Positions 9,193 to 19,237 are shown, counted from the stretch's first letter. The stretch: 64,000 nucleotides of DNA from JAHQVI01 sp963727575 (GCA_963727575.1 CAVSIA010000026.1:62001-126000); one strand, 5' to 3'. The notes: generated from the letters alone by a model not told the origin. Made by a program: numbers and translations.

Positions 9193-9696
9193 CTAAGCGT
9201 CGTCGCCGGCCGTTTCAGGGATGGTCGCGGCGCCCAGATTCTCCAAGTCCTCGCTGAGCGATCCGGCCATATCGGCGAGGAGGCTGCGCAGCAGCTCGCG
9301 CTCGCGGATGTTGAGACGCTCGAGCGCGATCCGGTTTACGATAGCCGCGTTCTTGACCGCCGTCATCGCCATCCCCATGCCTTTCGGCGTCAGATGGATC
9401 GAGAATTGCCGGCGGTCATGCCCAAGCGGCCGGCGCTCGATGATATTGGTGCGCTCCATGCGTTTGAGCGTGTGGGCCATGGTGGCCTGACCGACGCGGA
9501 TATGGTCGGACAGGCTCTTCTGCGTCTCCTTCTCGCTTTCCAGGAGCCGCAAGACGACGGGAAACTGCCCCGGCAGAATACCATCGACGCCGTTGCGGGC
9601 GCGCAGCGACTGAGCCAGGAGACGGGCGAGCAGATTGATCAGATAGCCGATCGAAGGCTGCTCCGCATTGCCGTTTTCAACAGGCATCATACTCAT
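9193..9696 (-). CDS. MarR-family transcriptional regulator
   Basis: The start is placed at 9696 (MSMMPVENGNAEQ); the frame extends further upstream but without family resemblance. The 167-residue product has the MarR winged helix: LPGQFPVVLRLLE, then IRVGQATMAHTLKRMER as recognition helix, then the wing LGHDRRQFSIHLTPKG. MarR proteins commonly repress divergent catabolic operons and are released by phenolic or carboxylate ligands. This one sits between the leftward acyl-CoA operon and the rightward UbiD/TRAP genes, with an inverted repeat in the shared intergenic region. Confidence 0.9.
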   Translation of the reverse strand: MSMMPVENGNAEQPSIGYLINLLARLLAQSLRARNGVDGILPGQFPVVLRLLESEKETQKSLSDHIRVGQATMAHTLKRMERTNIIERRPLGHDRRQFSIHLTPKGMGMAMTAVKNAAIVNRIALERLNIRERELLRSLLADMAGSLSEDLENLGAATIPETAGDDA

Positions 9697-9827
9697 CGCT
9701 ATCCGTCGCAAATGTCGCTGATGGCGGATCGCCGCCGGTCCCGAAAAGGGGACACCGGGGCTAAGCGTCCGCCCGCGCCGATAATTAATTTGCACATTAA
9801 ATGGCCAAATATCGATGCAATCGACCA

Positions 9828-9861
9828 AAGATTGCCCACAAAATTCATGGTTGGCAATCTT
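9828..9861. promoter_or_regulatory. Inverted repeat in the marR-ubiD divergent region (candidate operator)
   Basis: AAGATTGCC (9828-9836) and GGCAATCTT (9853-9861) form a perfect 9-bp inverted repeat spaced by 16 bases. They lie about 50 bases before the UbiD-type gene in an AT-rich divergent promoter region. The arrangement fits a dimeric regulator such as the adjacent MarR protein. Confidence 0.45.
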
Positions 9862-9909
9862 CTCTTTTGCTCTATTATTTCACTTTGGGAGTTGTTGCAA
9901 AGCATCGCT

Positions 9910-11314
9910 ATGCCGCCAGAGACATCCGAGTTCGGTCAGCAGAGCTTGCGAGGGTTCCTTCGCTCGGTGGAGACAGAGCTTCCGCAGCATTTTCTGCGCA
10001 TCGAAGAACCGGTTTCGACGCAGCTCGAAATCACCTCGCTCGTCTTTGAACTCGAGCGCATGGGCCGGTCGCCGATCGTCTTTCTCCCGAATATCCAAGG
10101 CCACACGCTTCCGATCGTCACCAATGTCGCGGGAAGCCGGCCGGTGCTGGCGCACGCGCTCGGCGTCGCGCCGGACGCGCTGCCGATGGCCTTCCGCGAG
10201 CGCTGCCAGCGCTACATCCCGGCGGAAGTCGTCGACAGCGCCCCCTGGCAGGAGGTCGTCATCGAAGGCGACGACCTCGATTTGAGCAGGCTGCCGATCC
10301 CGCTGCATTTTTCCGTCGACGCCGCGCCCTATATCACCGCCGGGCAGATCGCCGCCCGCGATCCGGAAACCGGCGTCGACACGACCGGCTTTCACCGCCT
10401 GATGCTCGCCGGCAAGGACCGTCTCGGCGTCTCGCTGCATTCCCGGCGCCGCATGTATGAGTTCCACCGCCGTGCCGCCGCGCGCGGCGAGAACCTGCCG
10501 GCGGCCATCACGCTCGGCATCCATCCGCTGCATTATATGGGCTCGATGGTCTACGCCTATCCGCCGAATGTGCGGAAATTCGAGATCATCGGCGGCCTGT
10601 TCGGCGAACCCTATCAGCTGGCGCGTTGCGGCACGGCCGATCTGGAGGTGCCCGCCGGCGCGGAGATCATCATCGAAGGCGAAATCCTGGCGGACGAGCA
10701 CGCGCCGGAGGGGCCGTTCGGCGAATTCACCGGCTATGCCTCCTATCGCAGTACACAGAATATCTTCGTTGCCAAGCGCATCCAGATGCGCGCGCGACGC
10801 GATCTACCACAGCATCGTGTCGGGCATGTCCTCCGACCACATTCTGATTTCCTGCATCACGCGGGAGGGCGAGATCCTCAACGCGCTGCGCCGGAACCTG
10901 CCGAATGTGACGGCGGTGCACGTACCGCATAAGACCTGCGGCGCGTTCATGGCGTTCATCTCCATGAAGAAGACCGCGTCAGGCGAGCCGCAGCAGGCGA
11001 TCATGGCGGCGCTCGGCACCGAGTTCTACACCAAATATGTGATCGTCGTGGACGACGACGTCGACGTCTTCGACATGGAAGACGTGATGTGGGCGGTGGC
11101 AACCCGCGTGCAGGCGGAGAAGGACATCGTGTTCATCCCCGGCGCGAAGGGCGCGATCCTCGACCCCACCTCCGACCCCGAGACCTTCACCCTGACCAAG
11201 ATGGGCATCGACGCGACGCGCCCGCTCGGACGCGACTTCGCCGAGCGCCTGTCGATTTCCCCTGAACAAAGAGAACGAAGCCTGCGTATTCTTAAGGCCG
11301 CTGGGATCGGGTGA
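9910..11314 (+). CDS. UbiD-family prFMN-dependent decarboxylase, interrupted by one frameshift
   Basis: The start at 9910 gives MPPETSEFGQQSLRGFLRSV. UbiD landmarks include LPNIQGHTLPIVTNVAGSR, the prFMN-site region GFHRLMLAGKDRLGV and the catalytic acid stretch GAEIIIEGEI with GPFGEFTGYAS. The frame shifts near 10795. The C-terminal part then reads DAIYHSIVSGMSSDH through VIVVDDDVDVFDMEDVMWA, which are core UbiD motifs, and ends normally. One indel restores about 468 residues. Such enzymes decarboxylate aromatic or alpha,beta-unsaturated acids with prenylated FMN. No ubiX is seen in the window, so the cofactor must come from elsewhere. The downstream TRAP genes may import its substrate. Confidence 0.85.
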
Positions 11315-11363
11315 CCCCGCAGGCAGTCGACTGACCCCACGTCATTCACGAACAAAGGAGAGC

Positions 11364-12362
11364 ATGATGACAATGCTACGCAAATCTTTAATGGGGCTAT
11401 GTCTTGCCTTTGCCGCGTTCAGCACGTCGGCCTATGCGGCGGACGCGGTGAGCCTTCGGTTCGCAACCGTCGGCGTCGGCGGCGCCTGGTACAATTACGG
11501 GGCCGGCATGGCCGAGATCATCAAGCCGACGCTGCCGGAAGGGTCGAGCATCGACGTTCTGCCGATTTCGGGCGGCGTCGGCAATGTGAAGCTGGTTCAG
11601 TCCGGCGAAGCCGAGATCGGCATCAGCTTTCCGATGAACACCGCCGAGGGCTGCACCGGCACCGGCTCGTTCAAGGAGAAGCAGGACAAGGTGCGCGCGG
11701 TCCTCGGCGGGCTCGACGCCTATTATTTCGGCACCTTCGTTACGACCAAGTCGGGGATCAACTCCTGGGATGACATCATTGCGGGCAAGAACGGCCTGAC
11801 CCTGATCACGACGAAGGCCGGCGGCACGGGTGAGCTCGGCGTCCGCCAGGTGCTCGGCGCGCTCGGCAGCAGCTATGACGACATCGGCAAGAAGGGCGGC
11901 ACGGTGAAGCCGCTCGAGCGGGCCGCGACCGCCGCCGCGATCGCCGACGGCTCGGCCCAGGGCTGGGCGCACATCGTCACCAAAGGCCATCCTGTGGCGA
12001 CCGAGTTGATGACCGTCGCCGACATGAAGATCCTGCCGCTGCCACAAAAGGCGATCGACGTCATGACCAGCAAGCACGGATGGGTGGCATCGGAAATCCC
12101 GCCGAACACCTTCAAGGGGCAAACCGAGGCCGTGAAGACCGTCAAGGCCGCCTCGAACATCATCGCCAATGCCGACGTTTCCGACGATGTCGTCTATGCG
12201 ATCACCAAGGCGCTCGTCGAGAATGCCGACAAGGTCCGGAAGATCCATGCCGGCCTCGGCCATTTCGATCCCAAGACGGCCGCCGAGCCGGCGCTGAACG
12301 GCGGGTGCCCGCTGCATCCGGGCGCGGAGAAATATTACAAAGAAGCCGGGCTTCTGAAATAG
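11364..12362 (+). CDS. TRAP transporter solute-binding protein, TAXI family
   Basis: A signal peptide (MMTMLRKSLMGLCLAFAAFS, cut after SAYA-ADA) precedes RFATVGVGGAWYNYGAGMAE, the TAXI-family ligand-site start. The 332-residue length and the pattern SGGVGNVKLVQSGEAEIG match the TAXI type. It would bind an organic acid in the periplasm and pass it to the fused permease 25 bases downstream. TAXI substrates are rarely known; glutamate and aromatic acids are examples. Being transcribed with a UbiD-type enzyme suggests a carboxylate that is then decarboxylated. Confidence 0.92.
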   Translation: MMTMLRKSLMGLCLAFAAFSTSAYAADAVSLRFATVGVGGAWYNYGAGMAEIIKPTLPEGSSIDVLPISGGVGNVKLVQSGEAEIGISFPMNTAEGCTGTGSFKEKQDKVRAVLGGLDAYYFGTFVTTKSGINSWDDIIAGKNGLTLITTKAGGTGELGVRQVLGALGSSYDDIGKKGGTVKPLERAATAAAIADGSAQGWAHIVTKGHPVATELMTVADMKILPLPQKAIDVMTSKHGWVASEIPPNTFKGQTEAVKTVKAASNIIANADVSDDVVYAITKALVENADKVRKIHAGLGHFDPKTAAEPALNGGCPLHPGAEKYYKEAGLLK

Positions 12363-12387
12363 GCCGGCCCGAGCGTTCGCGATACCG

Positions 12388-14301
12388 ATGACAGTGCCTA
12401 CCATCTCCGCAAGACTGGCCTTCATTCTGGTCGTCGGCATCGCCCTGCCCATGATCGGCGTGGAATTCGCTCCGCTTTTCACCGGCGGTTTCCAATACGA
12501 GATGGTGTTCCTCGGAACCCATCTCGGCGCCGCCATGGCGATCACCTTCCTGACCTTCGACGTCGCCGGCCGGCGGCGGCCGGAGACCGATCCGGTTCCG
12601 ATTTACGATGTCATTCTGTCGCTGGCGGCGGTCGCCTGCGCGGTCTACCTGATCAGCCAGGGCGAACGGATCGCCAGCCGTATCGAAGGCGTCGACCCGG
12701 TCTATCTCGCCGACAAGATCGTCGGCGTCGCCCTGATGGTGCTGCTGCTGGAAGCCTGCCGGCGCATCGCCGGGCTGGTCCTGACGGGGATCGCCTTCGT
12801 CTTCATCGCCTATATCTTTCTCGGACCGTATCTGCCCGATTTCCTTTCGCATCGGGGCATGACGTTCAAGCGGTTCATCGACCTGCAGATCCTCTCGACG
12901 ACCGCCATTTTTGGCTCGCCGCTCTCGGCGTCAGCCCATATGGTGTTCTACTTCCTGATCGTCGGGGCGTTCCTCGAACGCTCCGGCGCCGGACAGCTTT
13001 TCGTCAATGTCGCCTATGGCCTGACCTCGCGGCTCTGGGGCGGGGCGGGCAAGGCCGCCATCGTGTCGTCCGGCCTTCTCGGCATGATCAACGGCAGCGC
13101 CGTCGCCAACGTCCTGCTCAGCGGCATCATGACCATTCCGCTGATGAAACGGTCCGGCTTCAAGCCGGCGATGGCAGGCGCCATCGAAGCGACGGCGTCG
13201 ACCGGCGGACAGCTTTCGCCGCCGATCATGGGCGCGGCGGCCTTCATCCTCGCCGACGTCTCCGGCGTGCCCTATGCGGACGTGGCCCTCGCCGCGCTCG
13301 TGCCCGCGATCCTCTACTACACCTCGCTCTACACGGTCATTCACTGCTACAGCCTGCGTCATGGCCTCGGGCCGGATCTCAGCCTGCAGATCGGGGAGCA
13401 TTTCGCCGGGATGCTGCAACGCTGGCACCTGTTGCTGCCCATCGCGCTGATGATCTTCCTGCTGATCGAGCGCTATTCGCTGCTAACCGTGGGCGCCTAC
13501 ACGACGGTCGCCATCATCCTCGTCGGTCTTCTGCGCAGCGCAACGCGGATAACGCCGCGCGACATCCTGCGCGCGGCTGTCAACGGCACGAAATCGGCCT
13601 GCGAGGTCGCGGTGCCGTCCGCCGTCGCCGGCATTATCGTCGGCACGCTGGTGCAGACCGGCATGGCGCTGCGGTTGCAGCACTGGCTTCTTGAAATCGC
13701 CAACGGCTCGCTGATCTTCTCGCTCATCGGCGCGATGGTCTTGACCATCATCCTCGGCATGGGCATGCCGACGGCGGCTGCCTATCTGGTCTCCGCGATC
13801 CTGGTCGCGCCAGCCCTGCAAGAGCTTGGCGTACCGGCCCTGTCGGCGCATCTGTTCATCCTCTATTTCGGCATCCTGTCGATGGTGACGCCGCCGGTGG
13901 CGCTTTCCGCCTACGCGGCGGCGGGCATCAGCGGCGCCAATCTCTGGCGAACCGGCATGATCGCCTTCGCGCTCGCGATTCCAGGCTTCATCATTCCCTA
14001 TGCTTTTGCGTTCAGCCCGGCGCTGATCCTGCAAGGGTCGCTCACCGACAGTCTGTGGGTGATCGCCGCCGCGCTGGCGGGCGTCCTCTCGACCGGCGCG
14101 GCTCTGGGCGGCTATCTGCTCGGGCCGCTGTCGCTGCCGATGCGGTTCGTGCTGTTCGCTGGCGCGCCGCTGCTGATCGCGCCCGGAGGCGCTACCGACC
14201 TCGTCGGCCTCGCGCTGATCGTCGCGGTCCTCGGCATCCAGATCGCGGGCAGGCGGCGCAATGCCGGGGCATTGCCTGCGGCGATCGGGGACGACGCCTG
14301 A
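12388..14301 (+). CDS. TRAP transporter fused small/large permease (DctQM type)
   Basis: This 637-residue multispanning protein contains the large TRAP permease (DctM) core, including GMINGSAVANVLLSGIMTIP and the second repeat GMGMPTAAAYLVSAILVAPA, with many hydrophobic helices. About 130 N-terminal residues carry the extra helices of a fused small subunit, the usual form paired with TAXI binding proteins. It uses the sodium or proton gradient for uptake. It closely follows the TAXI gene and is followed by a G/C-rich hairpin. Confidence 0.92.
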   Translation: MTVPTISARLAFILVVGIALPMIGVEFAPLFTGGFQYEMVFLGTHLGAAMAITFLTFDVAGRRRPETDPVPIYDVILSLAAVACAVYLISQGERIASRIEGVDPVYLADKIVGVALMVLLLEACRRIAGLVLTGIAFVFIAYIFLGPYLPDFLSHRGMTFKRFIDLQILSTTAIFGSPLSASAHMVFYFLIVGAFLERSGAGQLFVNVAYGLTSRLWGGAGKAAIVSSGLLGMINGSAVANVLLSGIMTIPLMKRSGFKPAMAGAIEATASTGGQLSPPIMGAAAFILADVSGVPYADVALAALVPAILYYTSLYTVIHCYSLRHGLGPDLSLQIGEHFAGMLQRWHLLLPIALMIFLLIERYSLLTVGAYTTVAIILVGLLRSATRITPRDILRAAVNGTKSACEVAVPSAVAGIIVGTLVQTGMALRLQHWLLEIANGSLIFSLIGAMVLTIILGMGMPTAAAYLVSAILVAPALQELGVPALSAHLFILYFGILSMVTPPVALSAYAAAGISGANLWRTGMIAFALAIPGFIIPYAFAFSPALILQGSLTDSLWVIAAALAGVLSTGAALGGYLLGPLSLPMRFVLFAGAPLLIAPGGATDLVGLALIVAVLGIQIAGRRRNAGALPAAIGDDA

Positions 14302-14326
14302 CAAGACCAGTTCCGGACGGCGCAAG

Positions 14327-14357
14327 GGGCCGGTAAGAGATTCCGCTTGACCGGCCC
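14327..14357 (+). terminator. Possible terminator hairpin after the TRAP genes
   Basis: GGGCCGGT (14327-14334) and ACCGGCCC (14350-14357) form a perfect 8-bp stem 25 bases after the permease stop codon. There is no clear T-run, so it could instead be a transcript-stabilising hairpin. Confidence 0.35.
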
Positions 14358-14413
14358 TCGCAGGTTTGGCTCACTAACATTCTAGTACACCTAAGGCAGC
14401 AAGAGTGGAGCCC

Positions 14414-15121
14414 ATGGGGCGGCTCGCGAATATTGCGACGTGGCGTGAGGGCGCTTCCGTTCGGCCGTCCAAGGTGAACGTCGTCTATGAGAGCCTGAAG
14501 ACCGCGATCGTCACCGGCGAGCTGCGGCCCGGCGATCCGCTCGACAAAGTCGCCCTTGCGGAAAAATTCGGCGCCAGCCGCCAGCCCATTTCTCTCGCCA
14601 TCGACCGCCTCGCCTTCGACGGTCTCGTCGACGTCGTCCCGCAGCACGGCTCTTTCGTGTCCCGGCTGCGGCCCAAACCGATTGCGGAGCGCTTTTTCAT
14701 CCGGCGCGCGGTGGAATCCGAATTCGCCGCCATGGCGGCCACGGCCGTCAACGATGAGATGCTGCGGCGGCTCGATCTCAATTTGCGCTATCAGCAGGTC
14801 GCGGTGGAGGCGGGGGAACGGCTCGGCTTCCTGCAACTCGACTACCAGTTTCATCAGATCGTCTGCGGCCAGCACGCCGTCGACGAGGCGATGCGCATTC
14901 TCGACCGCCTCGAAGCCTATCTCGGCCGCATCCGCTTCATGCTGCAGCCGGTGTCGCAACGGCCGGTGGAGACGATAGAGGAGCACAAGGCGATCCGCGA
15001 TGCGATCGCCAGCGGAAAGCCGGCGAAAGCGTCCGAAGCGATGCGGCGCCACATCGATGCCGTCGAAAGACATTTCCAGGAGTTCGTGATCGCCAGACCA
15101 GACCTGTTCGAAGACGAATAA
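14414..15121 (+). CDS. GntR-family transcriptional regulator (FCD type)
   Basis: The product is about 235 residues. The N-terminal winged helix (KTAIVTGELRPGDPLDKVAL, then FGASRQPISLAIDRLAFDG) is typical GntR, and the helical C-terminal domain with DYQFHQIVCG and EEHKAIRDAI fits the FCD metal/ligand-binding fold. An in-frame GTG at 14405 is an alternative start. It lies directly upstream of the sugar ABC transporter on the same strand and probably controls that operon, responding to a sugar acid or intermediate. Confidence 0.88.
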   Translation: MGRLANIATWREGASVRPSKVNVVYESLKTAIVTGELRPGDPLDKVALAEKFGASRQPISLAIDRLAFDGLVDVVPQHGSFVSRLRPKPIAERFFIRRAVESEFAAMAATAVNDEMLRRLDLNLRYQQVAVEAGERLGFLQLDYQFHQIVCGQHAVDEAMRILDRLEAYLGRIRFMLQPVSQRPVETIEEHKAIRDAIASGKPAKASEAMRRHIDAVERHFQEFVIARPDLFEDE

Positions 15122-15156
15122 TCAACAGCGCACAACGCGCACCAAGGGAGGAAAAC

Positions 15157-16642
15157 ATGCTCAATCGATTGAAGCGGCTGCTCGCGCCAGCCGCGGCCGC
15201 AATGGCCATCGCCGCCGCACCGGGGATCGCGCAGGCGGGCGAGTTCGACGGCGTCACCGTGAACGTCATGACCTTCACCGGCCCGCAGATCGCCGAACCG
15301 TTGCAGCGGCGCGCGCCGGATTTCGAGAAGCTGACCGGCGCCAAGATCAACGTCATCACCGTACCGTTCTCCGACCTCTACACCAAGCTGCTGACCGACT
15401 GGTCGAGCGGCACCAATTCGATCGATGCCGCGGTGTTCGCGCCGCAATGGATGGTCGACTATATCGGAGGCGGCTTCCTCGCGGACCTGACCGACCGCGT
15501 CGCCAAGGACAAGGACCTGAAGGAGGAGGACGTCGCCCCGTTCTTCCGCGATTTCTCGCAGAAATATGACGGCAAGGTCTACATGCTGACCTTGGACGGC
15601 GACTTCCACATGATGTACTACCGCTCCGACATTTTCAAAGAGAACGGCCTCACGGCGCCGAAGACCTGGGACGACTATCTCGCCGCCGCAAAGGCGCTCA
15701 ACGGCAAGGACCTCAACGGCGACGGAACGCCGGATTACGGCTCCTGCATCTCCAAGAAGCGCAACGCCCAGGCCTACTGGTTCATCACATCCATCGCCGG
15801 CGGCTTCATCCAGTCGAAGGGCACCAGCCAGGGCGCCTTCTTCGACACACGCGATATGAAGCCGCTCGTCAACAACGAGGCGTTCGGCAAGGCGCTCGAC
15901 ATTCTCAACGAGACGACGAAATACGGTCCGCCGAACGAGATCAACCTCGATGTCGGCGACACCCGCAGCCTGTTCACCTCGGGCCGCTGCGCGCTGTCGC
16001 TCGACTGGGGCGATATCGGCACGCTGGCCATCGATCCGGCCGCGTCGAAGGTGGTCGACAAGGTCGGCTCCTCCATCCTGCCCGGCTCGACAGAGGTACT
16101 CAACCGCGACACCGGCAAGCTTGAGCCGTGCACGGAGAAAAACTGCCCCTATGCGACGGACGGCGTCAACCACGCGCCTTACGCTTCGTTCGGCGGATGG
16201 GGCGGCGGCATCAACGCCAAAGCCGACGACAAGGTCAAGGACGCCGCCTATGCGTTCTTCTCCTATATGGAGCAGCCGGCGCAATCCAATGTCGACGTGA
16301 CCATCGGCAAGACCGGCTTCAACCCCTATCGCATCTCGCAGTTCAAGGACCTGTCGAACTGGACCAAGGCGGGCATGAGCGAAGCCGCGGCGAAGGATTA
16401 TCTCGGCGCAATCGAAGCGAGCCTCAACAGCCCGAACATGATCCTCGATCTGCGCATCCCGCAGAACCAGAAATACCAGCAGGTGGTGCTCGACGAGGCG
16501 GTCTCGCGCTTCCTCTCCGGCCAGATCGACAAGGCGGCGGCGATGAAGGCGGTCGAGGACGGCTGGAACGAGCTGACCGAGCAGGCGGGAAAGGACGAGC
16601 AGCTCGCAGTCTACAATGGCGACGCTGGGGGCAGGGAAATAG
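15157..16642 (+). CDS. Carbohydrate ABC transporter substrate-binding protein, frameshifted at its 3' end
   Basis: The start at 15157 follows AAGGGAGGAAAAC. A signal peptide ending IAQA-GEF precedes a family-1 solute-binding fold (NVMTFTGPQIAEPLQRRAPD, SIDAAVFAPQWMVDY, YEGKVY-like YDGKVYMLTLDGDFH, WGDIGTLA). As read, the frame runs to 16806 through an intergenic repeat. The neighbouring frame instead gives YN-ATLGAGK and a stop at 16640-16642, the usual style of ending for this family. One extra G near 16619 would explain the read-through, so I end the gene at 16642. It is the binding component for the two permeases and ATPase downstream. Confidence 0.85.
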
Positions 16643-16682
16643 GAGACTGCCCAACCATCGTGACAGTGTCCGAGAATGGCGC

Positions 16683-16811
16683 TCACCCCTCGCCCGCCCG
16701 CCTTCGGCGGGAGCCCTCTCCCACAAGGGCAGAGGGCGGGATGCCGAGACCGCCGAGAGTCAGCCCTCTCCCCTTTCGGGAGAGGGCGGCGCGAAGCGCC
16801 GGGTGAGGGGG
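16683..16811 (+). repeat. Palindromic intergenic repeat, family A, copy 1
   Basis: About 130 bases made of two G/C-rich hairpins of the kind CCCTCTCCC...GGGAGAGGG and GGCGCGAAGCGCC, bounded by CTCACCCC-like and GGTGAGGGG ends. It is the reverse complement (with variation) of the element at 20335-20460. This is the pattern of dispersed REP-like elements found in many rhizobial relatives. Confidence 0.7.
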
Positions 16812-16833
16812 AAGCCTCAAGCAAAAGCAGCTC

Positions 16834-18001
16834 ATGCCTGACATGACCACAGCCACCGCCGTGCCCGAAATCGACTGCCCCGCAATCCATGAGCCTCGGC
16901 GAATGGTTCGACCGCCATTCGGGAAGGCTGATGGTGCTGCCGGCGGTGCTGATGGTGCTGGCCTTCGCGATTTTTCCGCTGATCGTATCGGCCTATTTGT
17001 CGTTGTCGCGTTTCGCGCTCGCGCCCGGCGGCTACAAGCTCACTTTCGTCGGCCTCTACAATTACCGGCGCATCCTCTTCGGGACGCAGCAATACCACCT
17101 GCTCGGCACCTTCGGCGCGTTCGGCCCGCTTCGAATGGGCTGCTGGCCGCGCTGGTCGCGGCGGCGCTCATCTATTGGCTCGCCCGCTATGGCGGCTCGG
17201 CGCGCTTCACCATCGTCGGCCTGATCGGCCGCCTGATCTCGGCGAGCGTCGCCTTCGGCTTCGCGCTGCTGGGCCTTGCCACGATTGCGGTAAGCGGCGG
17301 CTTCCCCGGCTCGGTGGTAACGACGCTGGTCTATGTGATCGGCGGGGTCGGTGGCGCAGTTCGCGCTCGGCCTCGGCCTTGCCCTGCTCTGCGCGCAGCC
17401 GATCCGTGGACGCAATTTCTTCCGGCTGATCTTCTTCATCCCGCTGATGATCACGCCGGTCGGCATCGCCTATACCTTCCGCATGCTCGCCGACATGGAG
17501 AAGGGGCCGCTGGCGCCCCTGCGCTTCGCGCTGCATCTCGGCGAGTTCGCCTGGGCGACCGATCCCTGGCTTGCGCGCCTGGTCGTGCTCGCGGGCGACA
17601 CCTGGCAGTGGACGCCCTTCATGTTCATCGTGCTGCTCGCCGCCATCGAGAACCAGCCACGCGAGCAGCTCGAGGCGGCCACGATGGACGGCGCCAACGC
17701 CTGGGAGATGTTCCGCGACATCACCTGGCCGGCCATCGCCCCGGCGGCGGCAACCGTCGTGCTGATCCGTCTGATCGAGGCGTTCAAGATCGTCGACCTG
17801 CCCAACGTGCTCACCAATGGCGGGCCGGGAATGGCGACGGAATCGCTGACGCTGCACGCCTTCATCGCCTGGCGGACGCAGCAGCTCGGCGGATCGGCGG
17901 CTGTCGGCTATGTGCTGCTGTTCGTCGTCGCGGTGACGTGCGTGTCATTCTTCAATTTCGTCGTCCAGCGCACTCGCGTGCATGAATTGGAGGCTCGGTA
18001 G
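16834..18001 (+). CDS. Sugar ABC transporter permease (MalF type), interrupted by at least two frameshifts
   Basis: N-terminal MSLGEWFDRHSGRLMVLPA (from 16889) with TM1 FAIFPLIVSAYLSLSRFAL leads to RRILFGTQQYHLLGTFGA. After a shift near 17131 the frame continues LLAALVAAALIYWLARYGG. After a second shift near 17349 it gives QFALGLGLALLCAQPIRG and the EAA loop EQLEAATMDGANAWEMFRDI. The start may be 16834 or 16843 (MTTATAV) if a third indel lies near 16880. The middle piece adds about 70 hydrophobic residues not found in ordinary MalF-type permeases. It forms the membrane channel with the next permease. Confidence 0.75.
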
Positions 18002-18068
18002 CATGACTGAATATGCACCTCCCAGCTTTCGGCGTCCCGGACAGCCGTCAAAGGACTGATCCGGGATC

Positions 18069-18150
18069 CACTCGCATTTCCGCAACGCGATACCGAGCGG
18101 TGAGGCGATTAGGCCCCGGATTCCGCTTCGCTGCGTCCGGGGCGACGGGA
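18069..18150. repeat. Palindromic intergenic repeat, family B, copy 1
   Basis: Between the two permease genes, CCCCGGA (18114-18120) and TCCGGGG (18136-18142) enclose a TTCGCTTCG-like loop region and are followed by CGAC. A CACTCGCATT motif lies upstream. The same hairpin and, inverted, the same flanking motif recur at 37400-37456. Confidence 0.6.
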
Positions 18151-18172
18151 TAAGCCGTGAACGGAGGGCGTC

Positions 18173-19237
18173 GTGACCAAGCCGCCGAATGCCGCACCAC
18201 GCAGCCTCTGGAACCGCTTGTTCGAGCCGCGCGACATCCGCTCGATGGCTCCGGCAACCAAGGTGTTGACCTATGCCGCACTGACGACCTGGGCGTTCAT
18301 CGTGCTTTTCCCGCTCTATTGGGTGGCGATCACCTCGCTGAAATTGCCGATCCAAGTCGATGACGGGCCGGACTATCTGCCGTTCGTCGACTTCGATCCG
18401 TCGCTCCACGCCTGGCGCTATATCTTCTTCGACCTCGGCAACGACACGCTCCGGCCTTACTTCAATTCGCTGATCATCGCGTCGGGCAGCACGGTCATCG
18501 CCGTGCTCTTCGGGGCCATGGCCGCTTATGCGCTGGTCCGTATGCGGTTCGAGGTGAAACTGGCGACGGTCGCCGCCTTCATCTTCACGCTCCTATTGAT
18601 CGTTGTCGCCGTCAATTTCGGCGGCGTGCCGTGGCCGATCGCGGCGGCGTCCGGCCTCGCGCTGTTCCTCCTCTTCGTCACCGGCTTCAACCGCCGCTTC
18701 AAACGATCGGTCGGCAATAACGACATCCTGTTCTGGTTCATCTCCAATCGCATCCTGCCGCCGGTCGTCGTGGTCCTGCCGATCTATGTGATGTTCCAGC
18801 AGGTCCATCTGCTCGACACGCATGTGGCGATGATCCTCACCTATGTAGCGGTCAACCTGCCGATCGTGGTCTGGCTGATGCGCGACTTCTTCGCCGCCGT
18901 GCCGATCGACCTGGAGGAGTCCGCCGAAATCGACGGCGCTTCGAGACAGCGCATCTTCTGGACGATCGTCCTGCCGCTGACGAAGCCCGGCCTTGTCGCC
19001 ACGTCGCTGCTGGTCTTCATCCTGGCCTGGAACGAATATCTCCTCGCCCTCTTCCTCTCGACCGTGAACGCTCAGACCATGCCGCTGCTGATCGCGGCGC
19101 AGAACGCCACGCGCGGACCGCAATGGTGGTACATGTCGGTGCTGATCCTGATCATGATCGCGCCGGTCGTCGTCCTGTCGCTCCTCTTGCAGAAACAGAT
19201 CGCACGCGGCCTGCTGGTCGGCGCGGTCAAGGGATAA
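18173..19237 (+). CDS. Sugar ABC transporter permease (MalG type)
   Basis: The GTG start at 18173 follows CGGAGGGCGTC. The 354-residue protein has the EAA loop DLEESAEIDGASRQRIFW near residue 245 and the C-terminal GLLVGAVKG typical of MalG-like subunits. It is longer than the usual 270-300 residues because a hydrophobic insert (AAFIFTLLLIVVAVNFGGV and ASGLALFLLFVTGF) sits before the conserved FWFISNRILPP segment. Its partner permease carries a comparable insert. It is followed four bases later by the ATPase gene. Confidence 0.9.
   Translation: MTKPPNAAPRSLWNRLFEPRDIRSMAPATKVLTYAALTTWAFIVLFPLYWVAITSLKLPIQVDDGPDYLPFVDFDPSLHAWRYIFFDLGNDTLRPYFNSLIIASGSTVIAVLFGAMAAYALVRMRFEVKLATVAAFIFTLLLIVVAVNFGGVPWPIAAASGLALFLLFVTGFNRRFKRSVGNNDILFWFISNRILPPVVVVLPIYVMFQQVHLLDTHVAMILTYVAVNLPIVVWLMRDFFAAVPIDLEESAEIDGASRQRIFWTIVLPLTKPGLVATSLLVFILAWNEYLLALFLSTVNAQTMPLLIAAQNATRGPQWWYMSVLILIMIAPVVVLSLLLQKQIARGLLVGAVKG

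Noticed and set aside
8404..10932. 842-residue plus-strand open frame joined to the UbiD gene
   Set aside because: Its first 500 codons are the antisense of the oxidoreductase and marR genes and resemble no family. Only the part from 9910 is real coding sequence.
16643..16806. C-terminal tail of the sugar-binding protein encoded by the palindromic repeat
   Set aside because: The neighbouring frame gives a natural ending (ATLGAGK then stop at 16640-16642) just before the repeat. A one-base insertion is a simpler explanation than repeat-derived protein extension.
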